Positions 33,467 through 44,056 are shown, counted from the stretch's first letter. The stretch: 64,000 nt of DNA from Chondrus crispus (GCF_000350225.1 NW_005179178.1:59903-123902), one strand, 5' to 3'. The notes: generated from the letters alone by a model not told the origin. Numbers and translations are program-made.

Positions 33467-33483
33467 TCTAGGTCGGGAGACCA
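33467..33483 (-). other. primer-binding site of element A
   Basis: TGGTCTCCCGACCTAG on the minus strand lies one base inside the 5' LTR, identical to those of P and X. Confidence 0.7.
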
Positions 33484-33484
33484 C

Positions 33485-34152
33485 TGTAGTATAAACACCC
33501 CCAACGGAGAGGGGTGTATACTCAGTTCTTGCGGAGTCCCTCGAGCGGGAGAAGACAAGGGAAGACGGACACCCGCTACGGAACCGGAGCACGGGCGCGG
33601 GTAGCGTGGTAGAGCGGGATCGGGGAGGACGCGCGCACGCGCGAGCGGATCGACGCCTCGACGCCCCGGTGCGGTACTGGGTAACGATCCAGTAGCGACG
33701 GGCGGAGGTGGATCCAGCTCGCGGGCGTGCGTCGCGCGTCCTCTACCCGCGCTCGGTGTCGTCTAACGCGCGCGAAGGCGAAAGCGCGCGGTTAGAATAA
33801 GCGGGGAGTCGGGCCTCCGCGGTCGGTCGTCGACAAGTCCGTCCTTGTCGCCCTTCCCCGCCGCCGGTCCGCTCCATATTTAATGTACATAATAACCTAT
33901 CATAATAGTACAATACCGATGTACTGTAGCGACGTACTGTAGCGGTCGGTCAACACTGTAATACTGTCAGCCATCGAGGCTGACAGTACACGTGTGTGCA
34001 CGCTCTTCGGTTCCGCGTATACACGTGTACACGTGCACCCCTGTACTTGGGGGTACACGTGGTGGTACTGTAGGGCATCGAGCCCTACAGTAACTGATCC
34101 GATTCTGAGTTGATCTAATCCAAAATAAAGCCCCAGGGGGGGTTATGCTACA
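33485..34152 (-). repeat. 5' LTR of element A
   Basis: This 668-bp LTR runs from TGTAGTATAA to TTATGCTACA, partner of 6203-6871. On the minus strand it leads into the PBS and gag. To its right the base composition changes sharply to lower GC. Confidence 0.9.
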
Positions 34153-34721
34153 GCGACAATGAACAATCCGATCTCGAAAAATATGAGAGAGCATTCCATC
34201 TCAGACCTTCTAGCCGCAGGATGCTGCAGGTCGTTGGAGTCTCTAGAAACTGAACCACCTTTTTCTGCATCTGCTGTTCTGAAGGACAATATAAAATGGT
34301 ACGTCAATACACCATTTGACCGTTGTGCGTCGTCCCAATTTCGTGACACGCAGATGCAAAGTCGCGTCTTAGCCACACGGGATGCTTTACGAGTTGCCAG
34401 CTCTCCTGCGGCGGATGAACGCGTGAAGCTACAGCGAGATCGGACGAGCCCAATCCCTCAGTTTCTCACATTGTCCAACCTAGCCGTTTAGACGTGAGTG
34501 CAAGAGCACTTGACGTCGATTTTGGCGGGGAAATGCATTTTGAAGATCTCATCGAGATGCCGCACATTCTTTCTATATTTAGCTCAGATGGTGGTGTCCT
34601 CTTCGACAAGCACATTGAGGTGTACCTGCATAAACGCATGTCCAGCACAAGCAGTATTTCCGACGTCGCAAGGAGAGATTAAACCGACGCAGAGTGTAAA
34701 AGTCTGTGTACAAGCCGGGGC

Positions 34722-34890
34722 TGTAGATAGTCAAAAGATCGTACATAATGGAATGGCAGAAGTGAAAGAACATTCAAACTAAGTACGGCCATCTATTTGA
34801 AGCTGTGCATAGTCAAAATATCGTACGAAATAGAGTTTCAGAAGTGAGAGAACATTCAAGTTAAGTATGGCCATCTATTCGAAGCTGTGA
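34722..34890. repeat. tandem repeat, about 84 bp, two units
   Basis: Two diverged units share TAGTCAAAA-ATCGTAC, CAGAAGTGA-AGAACATTCAA and TATGGCCATCTATT blocks. Unit 1 starts near 34722 and unit 2 near 34806. Confidence 0.75.
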
Positions 34891-35376
34891 CACCGTCGCA
34901 AAACAAACTCCTTCCGGAAACATAGTGAAAAACTGAGATAAAGACATTAAGTTCACACAACAACACCATAAGATGCCCTGGGCTATGACTACAAAGAAGA
35001 GGCATTCTGTATATTCAGGGCATGTAGATGCTCATTTTTCTACGTCTTTTTCGTCTGCTTATTGTTCGAGAGATACTGTATAGAAATGGCTATAGGTATG
35101 TATGTATCAATATGCATGTATCAATGCACCAAGCAAAATTTTCTGAATGGTGAACGAATAATATCGGGTGGGAAGGTTTGAGCGCCAAATCGCTTTGAAA
35201 TGGAGTTCTTCCAGGGGGTAAGGCGAACATCAATTTTCGTTGTTGCGAATAAGAGAACCTCCGAAAGAACCCCATAAAATATACAATATTTCCGATGTAC
35301 TGTGGATGACCAGGCTAGAGACCGCCTCGTTTCGTTGGCTACTGTGTACCGTTTCAGGTCTTTCCCACATATCTGA

Positions 35377-35872
35377 GGGCCATTCCATTCATCGTGATTG
35401 GCAATCACGCAATCACGCAATCACGTCAATAAATGGTGCCTGCTCCCTTGTGGTTGGGTGTTTATATTACGTTTCCTAAGAAATGGTCATGCTCATTAAA
35501 GAAATAAACAATCGACTTAAAATTAATCTTGTGCAACAACTTTCTGTAATGCTCCTTGCAATTCTAGAAGATTTAAACCCCATTCAAATATTCGTACATT
35601 TCGAAATGATAATCAACGCGCTGCTTCTGCAGCCCAGGGTTGCACATGTGAGAAAGCCAGAAAGCAGGATCTAGTAGATCCGATCTACTCTCTTTGCCGT
35701 GCCATCATTACCTCCTTTGAAACCTTTGCCCTTCCAGAGCCGTGGAAATGTGCTTACAGCTACAAGTAGCACACGTTTGAGAAAGGAACGATGCAGAACG
35801 ACGTTAAATTAATGTAGTGATCGCGCGATTGCGTGATTGCATGATTGCCAATCACGATGAATGGAATGGCCC
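35377..35872. mobile_element. MITE with about 47-bp terminal inverted repeats
   Basis: The left end GGGCCATTCCATTCATCG and the right end CGATGAATGGAATGGCCC are inverted copies, continuing inward through a CAATCACG tandem motif. TGA flanks both ends (35374-35376 and 35873-35875), a plausible 3-bp target duplication. The 496-bp body has no transposase, so it would be non-autonomous. Confidence 0.75.
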
Positions 35873-36141
35873 TGAATGCTGTCACTCTTTATTCGACGTG
35901 CCCCATCACGGACGTGTCTGCCTTTTTCGGTTAGTTCTGGAAGTTTTTTTGTCAGCTTACACACTGACCTTCCCCCCCATCTCTCAGAACCTCCATTTCA
36001 ACATGTATCATACCGTCCCGGAGGAACAACGTTCTTTATAGGGTACGGGGCTCTGCTAATAGGTAGGGCCCCCTGTACCCGAAAGGACAGCAATGAAAGT
36101 CAGGGAATGGTACAGCACTGAACAGCAAGTAAGAAATCCAC

Positions 36142-36350
36142 ACTCTTAGACCGAATTCTTGTAGCCAAACAATGGATTGAGATGGAAGAATATGTCGTCA
36201 TGGACTGGCCTGCCCGATACCCAGGGCTGAATCTAATAGAGAATTTATGAGGCGTGCTTGCTAGGAGGGTTTATCCCAGACACTCAAGTACAAAACGTTC
36301 GACGACTTCAAGCGGTGTGTGATTTCCGCATGGACAACCATATCAACATA
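36142..36350 (+). pseudogene. Tc1/mariner transposase fossil
   Basis: A conceptual frame reads VVMDWPARYPGLNLIENL, then a stop, then GVLARRVY. This is the WPA-SPDLNPIENLWG block around the second/third catalytic acidic residues of Tc1/mariner transposases. An in-frame TGA replaces the Trp of NLWG and a frameshift follows. Upstream catalytic parts were not found. Confidence 0.7.
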
Positions 36351-37560
36351 GGATCTGGGAATGTTGAAATGACGCATGCCATTCGGCTAAATGTCGTTAC
36401 AGGTTGTGACAGGTCCCGAACGGGAATCCCGCAGAGACGCATACAGGCTTACGATATCAGATGTGGTGATGTCCGTTTGGGCCTGCCAATCGTCGAAGGT
36501 GAGCACACCTTTGTAATGTTTGTATATGTTGAGTCGTAGCCACTCTGCAGTACGTAAGTCTACATAAGTGTAGCTGTGAGTCTCGAGTTTAAAAAAAGAA
36601 AAAGTTTTTATCATCTTGAGTACTAGAGCACCACTGTTACCGTCATTGGATAACAGGAAAGAATGATGGAGTGGATACAGAGGAGGAGTGTGGCACCTCA
36701 CGGTCGAGGACCTGTGAGTTAGGAAGAAAGGAGACGCGTCTCTAGAGAAAGAAGAGGTCAAGGAGTTCTGGCTTTATTGTAGGAGGGTTAAGGGCTATAC
36801 ATATATATATGTATGTAGGTCGCCGACGGCCCTATACACATGTACAACAGGCACGTGCTACAGCAGTTTGTCCTGGTTGATGACATAACGACGGCCAACG
36901 ATGAATGGAACAACCGGCAAGGCCGAGTTTGCACAAATCTTCAGTGAATGCCCTCTGGAATAAGTTTACAGCTCAGGACATCTAGACTGTAAGGACTTTT
37001 ATACAACAGTGTTCGCTGACAGATTTCTGATGACCAAACTTGTAGAGGCTTACCGTTGGTTTTAGATGACGTAATTTTTATGGGGCACGGCCTGGTATGG
37101 TCATGTGTGTGCCTGTGTGCATGCTTTAACCGGAGACGAGGAGATGCAACATACTGGTGCCTCAAGAGTCGAAGGGCATTCACCGTGGTGGGGCGAGAGG
37201 AGTGACAGTGGGCGTACGGATTCTCAAAAAGGTAGCACAATTTGTGGGCGCATTATTATACAGGGCATCCCGGGACATTCAAATATGAGTGCTGTGCAAA
37301 CGCCAAAGCCAAAAACGAGGAGGTGTGGGAAGTGGCTGTTACGATTGTTTAGCAGCGCGGGGCTCATGCTGAGCCGCCCTTTACATGACAAGAGCGTGAG
37401 TGTGGAGGAGGAGGCACAGGCCACCGTGATAGAGAGACGGGGGCATTGTCATGTTGAAGGCGGCGTAGAGGCGATATGCGGGGACTGGACTGTGGGTTGA
37501 GTGTGGCTTGGAGGGAAGGCCGGCCTCTTGACGACATCCAGCAAGGCGAGGCACCGGGAT
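36351..37560. other. no gene recognised; includes a short TA microsatellite
   Basis: A short alternating tatacatatatatat tract lies at about 36797-36815. The stretch 37085-37235 shows patchy resemblance to 42217-42365 (CGGAGAC-GAGATG, GAGGGCATT, GTGGGCGT). That suggests the same decayed transposon family, since both lie downstream of mariner fossils. No gene is supported. Confidence 0.4.
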
Positions 37561-37564
37561 GCAA

Positions 37565-37925
37565 GTAGGGGTTGTCGCCTCGATTCGAGTGCAGACACGC
37601 GCCGAGTGCAGATATGAGCACCGAGGCTTGCCGAGGGCCTCATATCGCACGACGCACAGCGTGTCTGCACGATGGGATCGAGGCGACAATATGCTTGTCT
37701 ATCGGCTGCTACAGCGACTGTCAGCCATTGTAATTACAGTAAAATTGTTGACTTGATTATTGTCCGCACTATGGTGCAGACATTTTCGGCAGTAGTGCAG
37801 ACATCTGCAATTTTTGCACTGCACTGAACTCCGCCAAGCCCTTTTCAGTAACATTACGGTTTTCCCCAAAACCTGTTAATGTCACCGCTGTCACGGCGCG
37901 TATGTCCCCGTCAGCCGGTAGACAA
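37565..37925. repeat. dispersed repeat R, copy 1
   Basis: This copy matches 43762-44056 plus 46926-46990, where copy 2 is split by the Copia insertion. Shared blocks include GTAGGGGTTGTC, the hairpin core, GACTGTCAGCCAT, GGTGCAGACATTTTCGGCAG, CTGCAATTTTTGCACTGC and GCCGGTAGACAA. Copy 1 shows the uninterrupted state of the Copia target. Confidence 0.85.
37572..37689 (+). ncRNA. candidate structured RNA hairpin in repeat R, copy 1
   Basis: The outer stem TTGTCGCCTCGAT (37572-37584) pairs perfectly with ATCGAGGCGACAA (37677-37689). After a small internal loop GTGCAGACACGC pairs with GCGTGTCTGCAC. An inner ATATGAG/CTCATAT stem closes it. Copy 2 preserves the fold with paired substitutions in the outer stem. 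Strand and transcription are unknown; the alternative is a DNA-level foldback element. Confidence 0.45.
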
Positions 37926-38268
37926 AGACCAACAACAGTCCAGAAAACAGAATATTATTCTGTAAATGTAAGGTTGCTGCGCGTGTGACACAGTACTAGG
38001 GATATTACGACACCGCAATTCTGTGTACATTTCTGGATGCTGGGCTTACAGCATTCCTCAGATTGCGTCATGCTTTTCTTTCCATTTGGAACTGCATCCT
38101 TTGGGACTTTATTCGTTAGAGGTGAATTGTGATAAAGCGTCCTAGGGGCTCTTCCAGGGGAGAACTCATGAGGTCTCCCGTCAATACTTATAGACTAAAA
38201 GTTGTCTTCCGGGAAACCCTTTGTAATTCGTCTTCCCTCACAGAACTCAATCAGGCTCCGCATCCAAC

Positions 38269-40485
38269 TTGTTATATTTCGAAAAGCGGTTCATTCACTT
38301 TGTTTTTTTCCTACCTGCATGTGTCTTTCCTTTCAAGATGGACCATTACGAAATCAAGAAAGACCATGATGAGACCAACTTTGACTGGGAACCTCAGCCT
38401 AGCCGAATGATGGACTGTCTGGTTGCCGTGATGAATTTTCTGCTGTTTATGGGCAAACCGCGGGAACTCTCCAACTTTCGCTATGCCAATATCACTCGAG
38501 ATTGGGTCGCCAGCGTACAGCACTTTTCCAAGAAACAGTTTTGGAAAGTGTACGGTCGCGTTTCTGCACGATACAACTATCATCCCCAGCAACGATTCCA
38601 CAACGCCATGCGCAAGTTTGATGCAAGTGAAGACCTCGCTGCACAAATGGCACAAACAGGGAATGCTGCGTTTTACTATACTGTTTGTGATCGTTCGGGT
38701 ATTGCTAAAACCAACTATGCCGTTGACCTAACGAAAATAAGCGATCTCAACACTATCAAAGCCTCAGCAGATTATCTCTTCCAGGAAGTGAGGGCCCGTA
38801 AGGGAGTTGAGTCAGCAAATGCCGCACAAGGGTGTTTCATGAGAGGGTTCAGCAGAGCCATCAAGGTGTCTGATCCCAGCGATTGGAACAGCTTCCGCAA
38901 CGAGATTAGAGCTTACCAACGAGTCAATGATGACCTAATTGGAAAGAAGGAAGACGATGCGTTGTTGGTCGCGTTGTCTTATAAAGGAAAAGACGAAAAC
39001 ATTAACAGACGCATGAGGATCCTTAAACCAGACGGGTCTCCTGATGAAGAGTCAGGTGTACTGATGCAAGAGAAAGTGCAGAGGCAGCCAGACTTCGTGG
39101 ATGACTTCCGATGGAGTCAGGTCGTGAGATCTTGTATTGCTATGGCAAGAACACAAGGAAAGAGCCACGTCCGCATATGGATCGACCGGCTTGTAATGAT
39201 GGGTGTCGAGAAAGAGGAGAAAAGTCGATTGTATGGCCTGTCGTCATGGGAGGAATTTGGACTACTGCCATATGCACTTTTTCCAGTTGTTCGTGTATAC
39301 AGCGGCGTGGAAGTGTATTATGGAACAGATTTCTGGAGAAAGTTGGAGACAGTTCTCGGAGTGGCTGGCAGAGGCCTCGTTGTAGACGACTACATGCTTC
39401 GAAAGTATGACAGAACATTTTTCTATGGCCCCTCTGTGTATGAAAGGCTTGCGGATGGGGTAAGTTGTATTGGGGGCAAGGGACTATATGTGAGGTCAAC
39501 GACTCTTGCTTCGGCGACAGCTATTCTGACGGACGGAGTGAGCGTACGAAAGTCGAATGAAGACTTGAGAACAAAAGCTGGTGTCACTGCCTGGAAAGCT
39601 TGGGCGCTGCGCACGATTGCTGAGGGGGCGTACAGCAAGGCCCATCCGTCGATGATGGCACGACAAGAAGCATTCACGATAGGAATGGAAAGCTTTCAGA
39701 CGATTGCGTTCTGGGAATCAATAGTATCTCGGAGCAAGGCGTTGGTGGGACAGAGCTACTTGGATATGTCCATTCAAAGATCTGTGGAGTGGAGGAGTAG
39801 CTCGCAATGGGACGGTGTGATTGAATGGACCGGGATGGTGGGAAGCAGTTGCTGGATACAAGATCGAGAAGAGATTGTTGAATTTTTGACAAGACAAAGT
39901 GAGATACGACTGTATGTGACACCGAGCGGGCATGTGGCTTCGACTGTTGAGCTGACTAGCCCTGTCAATTCTCATAAGAGAGCGTTGGTAGTTGACTTAT
40001 CACGCTTTTCGACGGCAACCGACGGGTATGTCACAGCCGTTGCTGAAGCGACAGGTCTTTGGGGTAAGAGTGTGACACCGTGGTATCTGAGAGACAGGGT
40101 CGACCCCGATAACGACCAGAAAGGAGAAATTTCAGAGGAAAAGCTCATTTTCACGTATGAAGCTATGAAGAGAGAGCATGTTGCCCGTTCATTTCTGATA
40201 TGGGTAGGACTGCCGGTACTCGTTCTTGTATTGGCAGTGGCCATGTCAGGCGTTGTCCGCGTGTTGTTCCTAGTAGTTTTGGCCTTCATGGGGCTTGTGA
40301 TAATATCTCATTTGTTTCCCCATTTCCCACTCCATTTCTCACCCCGATGGCCTTGGGTAGACGAACATGACGTTGGGGAAGCTCTATTCGACAATCTACT
40401 TTTGCACTGCTTGTTCCGTTCAGGCATCAAGACGCATTTCCGACTTTTGAAAACCGTTCCGTACAATCAGATCAAGTGGAACTAG
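38269..40485 (+). CDS. hypothetical protein with C-terminal membrane segments, possible host gene
   Basis: This is the only long ORF in the window that is not recognisably transposon-derived. It is 738 residues from 38269, or 715 from the second ATG at 38338. I favour 38338 because the first 23 residues are a hydrophobic, UTR-like leader; a signal peptide is the alternative. The soluble part has the segment RIWIDRLVMMG (W304, D306), followed by SSWEEFGLLPYALFPVV. Residues about 642-682 form one or two transmembrane helices, with a short basic, aromatic tail behind. There are no introns in the frame. WID-L vaguely recalls the fungal HET domain, but the rest does not convince me, so I assign no function. 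Confidence 0.7.
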   Translation: MLYFEKRFIHFVFFLPACVFPFKMDHYEIKKDHDETNFDWEPQPSRMMDCLVAVMNFLLFMGKPRELSNFRYANITRDWVASVQHFSKKQFWKVYGRVSARYNYHPQQRFHNAMRKFDASEDLAAQMAQTGNAAFYYTVCDRSGIAKTNYAVDLTKISDLNTIKASADYLFQEVRARKGVESANAAQGCFMRGFSRAIKVSDPSDWNSFRNEIRAYQRVNDDLIGKKEDDALLVALSYKGKDENINRRMRILKPDGSPDEESGVLMQEKVQRQPDFVDDFRWSQVVRSCIAMARTQGKSHVRIWIDRLVMMGVEKEEKSRLYGLSSWEEFGLLPYALFPVVRVYSGVEVYYGTDFWRKLETVLGVAGRGLVVDDYMLRKYDRTFFYGPSVYERLADGVSCIGGKGLYVRSTTLASATAILTDGVSVRKSNEDLRTKAGVTAWKAWALRTIAEGAYSKAHPSMMARQEAFTIGMESFQTIAFWESIVSRSKALVGQSYLDMSIQRSVEWRSSSQWDGVIEWTGMVGSSCWIQDREEIVEFLTRQSEIRLYVTPSGHVASTVELTSPVNSHKRALVVDLSRFSTATDGYVTAVAEATGLWGKSVTPWYLRDRVDPDNDQKGEISEEKLIFTYEAMKREHVARSFLIWVGLPVLVLVLAVAMSGVVRVLFLVVLAFMGLVIISHLFPHFPLHFSPRWPWVDEHDVGEALFDNLLLHCLFRSGIKTHFRLLKTVPYNQIKWN

Positions 40486-41470
40486 TGCACGAACGGGGCA
40501 TTGGGCTTAGCAAAAGCATGCTTTGTCATCAGCAGCATGCGGTAAAATAGCAAGGGCGCACCTGCATTCTGTTTAGATTCGTTGGCGTAAAAAGGACGTG
40601 AGAAAATCAGTCTTCAGTATTTTTTTACTTGCTCAATTCACGCTTCGCCCTTCTTCCTTGAAAACAACAACTTAACTTGGCGCAAGCCAGTCAACCTATA
40701 TTTGAATATGGACTTTGGTGGGGGTCGGCAACTGCCAGCGCCTGTGCCGCTGTGCATAGCGATTGTTTCAGCGACGTGGACTGTGAGGGGTGAGGCAACG
40801 ATGCAAGCGAGATTTATTCCAACGTTCCTTTCCGCCTGAACACCTTGCACGGCCAATAGGCCGTGAAAGGTGTTCGGCGTCGGGTTTTTGAGGGTGTAGT
40901 TGCAGCGCGGTTGTGGGGTTACGGTTCCGCTCCCAGAGAATAAAAGGATTAGGCGCCTGGCTACAGCGCAGAAGCTTGAAATCACCGATCTGTAAGCAAA
41001 CCGAATGTAGTTGAGATCCCGAAACTGTTTGGAGAACCGGAAAGTTTGGCTGCGGAATAATGTCAAGTGTGTGACGCGTTGTCGCACTAAAGGTCGGTAA
41101 GGCGGACGTTTCTAATTGCAAAACACGACAGAGAACCGATGCGGAACAGGCAGATATTAATCATCGATTGAATGGAGATCGATGTGACGATGCGACAGGC
41201 TAATGTCGTTTCGGAATCGCGCCGTTGTTTTGGCTTCCGCACGGGGCGGTACTAATGGGTACACTGCCCCCAGTACAGCATCTGTTGCTGGGTTCATGTC
41301 GATATCTGTGCTTTATTGATATTCGCATATGCGGGCATGACTTGGGCGCTGGGGCGCGGAGTTTCGGGCATCGGAGATGAAGCCAGGTCAATTGTTAGCA
41401 AAGAAAAGTAAGTTGAAGAAAATATATTAAGCAGAAGGTCGCTGATCGGAGCAACTACTTCATGTCAGAA
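40486..41470. other. intergenic, nothing recognised
   Basis: No ORF with family features, RNA gene or clear repeat was seen here. Confidence 0.4.
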
Positions 41471-41476
41471 TAAGAG

Positions 41477-42030
41477 ATGCTTAACTTAGATGGGCCGCAT
41501 GCATTTGTATTTTACTGCGATGAGGTGCGGAATGCGTCAAAGGGGTTTGCGACGCGTCATCACAAGAAGAACATTTTGATGGCCTCGGAAGTCGCTGAAG
41601 GGAGTTGGAAATGTGAACAGTTTGTGATTGATTGCTTGATGTACTATCAGAAGTACATATGAGCGCTTGGGTCTTGCTGGCCTTCAAGTATCGAAGAAGA
41701 AATGCGATCGGAAGATAGGTCGTTCAGCAGCATAGAGTCCTGGAGCGGCAAACGCTGGCTATCGAACAATGAGTTGAGGAGGAGGAGTATGCCAATACGG
41801 ACTGGTCTGCCAAATTCTTTGCCCTGAATCTACTTGAGAAAATATGGATTATGCATGTTAGAAAGACGTGCGCCGGACATCAGCAGTTCAAAACACTGGA
41901 TGAGATCAAGCAGTTTTTGCTTGCTGCATGGGAGAAATAGCACCAGAAGTGCAAGAAAGCATGGAGAAGTCGATGGAGAGAAGGTGCTCGGAATGCTTGA
42001 TGACGGAAGGAGGGTCTACGGAGTAATGAA
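41477..42030 (+). pseudogene. Tc1/mariner transposase fossil
   Basis: The frame at 41477 reads NLDGPHAFVFYCDEVRNASKGFATRHH, the Tc1-type nLDGPDGf-yYwhD-r block around the first half of the catalytic core. After stops and frameshifts, from about 41800, it reads NTDWSAKFFALNLLEKIW and later HQQFKTLDEIKQF, the degenerate WPA-SPDLN-IE-W block and C-terminus. The element is dead. Confidence 0.7.
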
Positions 42031-42209
42031 CAGTTAGCAAAAGCCCTCGATTTGAAGCAAATCTACATTATTACGCTCTTGGGTAAGTTTACAGGCAACA
42101 ACTTCACCACGGAAAGAGTTTTTATAAAAAAGTCTTCACCGCCGGTTTTCTTATCCTAAAACGTTTCGAGGCATGTTATCGAGTTCCATCACGAACTAAT
42201 TTTCTCGGG

Positions 42210-43136
42210 ATGCGGCCTGTTTCGGTCGTGCTCTTGTGCTTACTGTTACCAGTATATGTGCGCGTTCTCCGGAGACAGCGAGATGGAAGCGTACCGGTAC
42301 CACCTGAGTCAGAGGGCATTTGGCGCAATGCGGAAGGGGAAGTCATCGTGGGCGTGCTGATTCGTACTCGTGTACTGTACACGAGGCGTGTCTCGCGGGT
42401 ATCTCGTGGGTATCCCCTGATCAACGGCATTATGGGATATGTACAGTACCCAAATGTTATGACCACTCCTTGTCACAATGAAAGCTACGTCGTTTATTGG
42501 GTTCAAAACTCAGGTCTGTGCGACGCTGCTCGAGGGGACTCTCAAGCGGACTCTCGAGCAGACTCTCGAGCAGCGTCTCCCAGAGCTGAGTTCTTCGAGC
42601 CCTTCAAGAATCCACCTGACGTCCCCTCTCCGTTCGATCCCCCCTCGCTCTCCTCAAGCGCGCCCTCTTCTTTCTCTCCAATATCATCTTCCCTACCCCT
42701 TTCGCTTCATGCCGACGGTGTCTCCTTCTACCGCCCCTACTTTTGCTTCCCTCGGCTTGTCAGCGGGCCCCTTGCACGCCCACTGATACCGGTCTACTTT
42801 TGCTTCGCTTCCCTCTATCTACGTGCCCTCTATCTGCGTGCCGTCTATCTGCTGCACTTCTCCACCGCTCCCGATGTCCCCCAGAGGCCCATTACGGTCG
42901 CCACCACCCCTGGCCAACCTGTCCGTTGGGCCCACAGTTCCCTCCGTCCCAGTCTCCCGCGTCCGTGCTTCCCCTGCCAACCGCAATTGTCGCACGATCA
43001 CAACCTTCGGACTCTGACCAGGCCTCACACTTGCACACCTAGTCCAGGTCTTCTAACACAAGGGTATTGTAGATACGGGCACAGTGGCAATGAGTTTGAT
43101 ACTGCTAGTGTCTATTGGACAATGCGCCTCATTTGA
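42210..43136 (+). other. doubtful 308-codon ORF
   Basis: The ORF starts with a hydrophobic stretch (VSVVLLCLLLPVYVRVL). It includes a short TCTCGAGCAGAC-type tandem repeat near 42540-42575 and a long Ser/Pro/Leu-rich half. The first ~150 bp align with decayed repeat sequence at 37085-37235, so this is more likely repeat DNA that happens to be open. No domain is recognised. Confidence 0.2.
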
Positions 43137-43354
43137 GGATTTCGCCTCATATGAGGCTTTTTTGCCGCGCCGTTTCTGGCGCAAAGAGGGAGAACTGAAA
43201 GCCATAGTTACCGCGAAACAGTAACAGTAAGAGTAAAAAACAATGTCCAAGTCCCTTGAAGGCACCTAGAATGTACGGTATTTAGGAGGGTCTTTCTAAT
43301 GCTCTGACAGAGAGGAAAAATCCTCATGATCAAAAACGTCCGTCCAATAGACAC
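43108..43354. repeat. small inverted repeat pair CTAGTGTCTATTGGAC
   Basis: CTAGTGTCTATTGGAC at 43108 is matched by its inverse at about 43339-43354. That copy is abutted by another forward copy (CTAGTGTCTATCGGAC), making a local palindrome. A GCCTCATATGAGGC palindrome lies between them. It could be a short foldback element. Confidence 0.45.
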
Positions 43355-43768
43355 TAGTGTCTATCGGACCGCTAGTAGTCCTCACACACCACATGCAGGT
43401 ACTGTACTGCAAAGCACTTGCTCCTCGATTCTAGTGAAAACAAACTCGCTGATGCACGTAAAGGTGTTTAAAAGAAAATTTCGCCCCACAGTAAGTATTT
43501 TTCCGAAAGCTAATTTTACATAAGTAGTATTTTATAGAAGCATTGCGTAGAATGCTTTCTATTCGGTTCTTACTTGAGAAGTACAGTATGTGAAAAGGAA
43601 TCATCCTACCAAAGAAAAATAGAAACCGTGGACATCAAAGTTGAAAAGAAATATAATTCGAAGATTTTATGTTATGATAACGCTTGATCGGATAGACATT
43701 AAAGTACTGTACATGGGCATTTGGACATCAGGGCGAGGCATCGACATACTCTCAGTAACATGTAGGGG

Positions 43769-43887
43769 TTGTCTACTGGCTACGAGTGCAGACACGCTCC
43801 GAGTGCAGATATGAGCACCGAGGCTTGCCGAGGGCATCATATCGCAGCACGAGGCAGCGTGTCCGCACGATGTAAGCCAGGAGACAA
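43769..43887 (+). ncRNA. candidate structured RNA hairpin in repeat R, copy 2
   Basis: TTGTCTACTGGCT (43769-43781) pairs with AGCCAGGAGACAA (43875-43887), with one mismatch. Compared with copy 1, three outer-stem positions changed on both arms so that pairing is kept. The inner stems are conserved. Confidence 0.45.
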
Positions 43888-44051
43888 TATGCTTGTCTCC
43901 CGGCTGCCACCGCGACTGTCAGCCATCGTAATTACAGTGGGTTCGAGTAAAATTGTTGGATTGATTATTGTCTGCACTGTGGTGCAGACATTTTCGGCAG
44001 TAGTGCAGACATCCGCAATTTTTGCACTGCGCTCAACCCCACCAAGCCCTT

Positions 44052-44056
44052 TTGAG
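44052..44056. repeat. target-site duplication TTGAG, left of the Copia element
   Basis: This is identical to 46926-46930 on the other side. Confidence 0.85.

Larger units (their letters stand above)
6203..34152 (-). mobile_element. Ty3/Gypsy chromovirus A, complete but nested and decayed
   Basis: This minus-strand element is bounded by a 3' LTR at 6203-6871 and a 5' LTR at 33485-34152. The two LTRs share private features: the CTCAGTTCTTGCGG block and a repeated GATGTACTGTAGCGACGTACTG segment. They look about 93-94% identical by eye, so this is an old copy. Reading leftward from the 5' LTR it carries a PBS, gag, pol with chromodomain, a hairpin and polypurine tract, and an oppositely oriented ORF before the 3' LTR. 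Element B (17258-32085) splits gag. Flanking bases TTATG and GCGAC do not match, so no target duplication survives, or the two LTRs come from recombined elements. Confidence 0.8.
34153..36130. other. lower-GC flanking DNA with repeats, no gene recognised
   Basis: Outside the tandem repeat and MITE noted separately, short ORFs (for example 34159-34491 and 34494-34682) show no recognisable domain or family. I regard them as unsupported. Confidence 0.4.
43762..44056. repeat. dispersed repeat R, copy 2, left part
   Basis: This is a diverged copy of 37565-37925, cut by the Copia element after CCCTTTTGAG. The remainder continues at 46926-46990. Confidence 0.85.

Noticed and set aside
38269..40485. 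HET-domain (heterokaryon incompatibility) assignment for the host-type protein
   Set aside because: Only a WID-L segment is suggestive; the usual following motifs are not evident.
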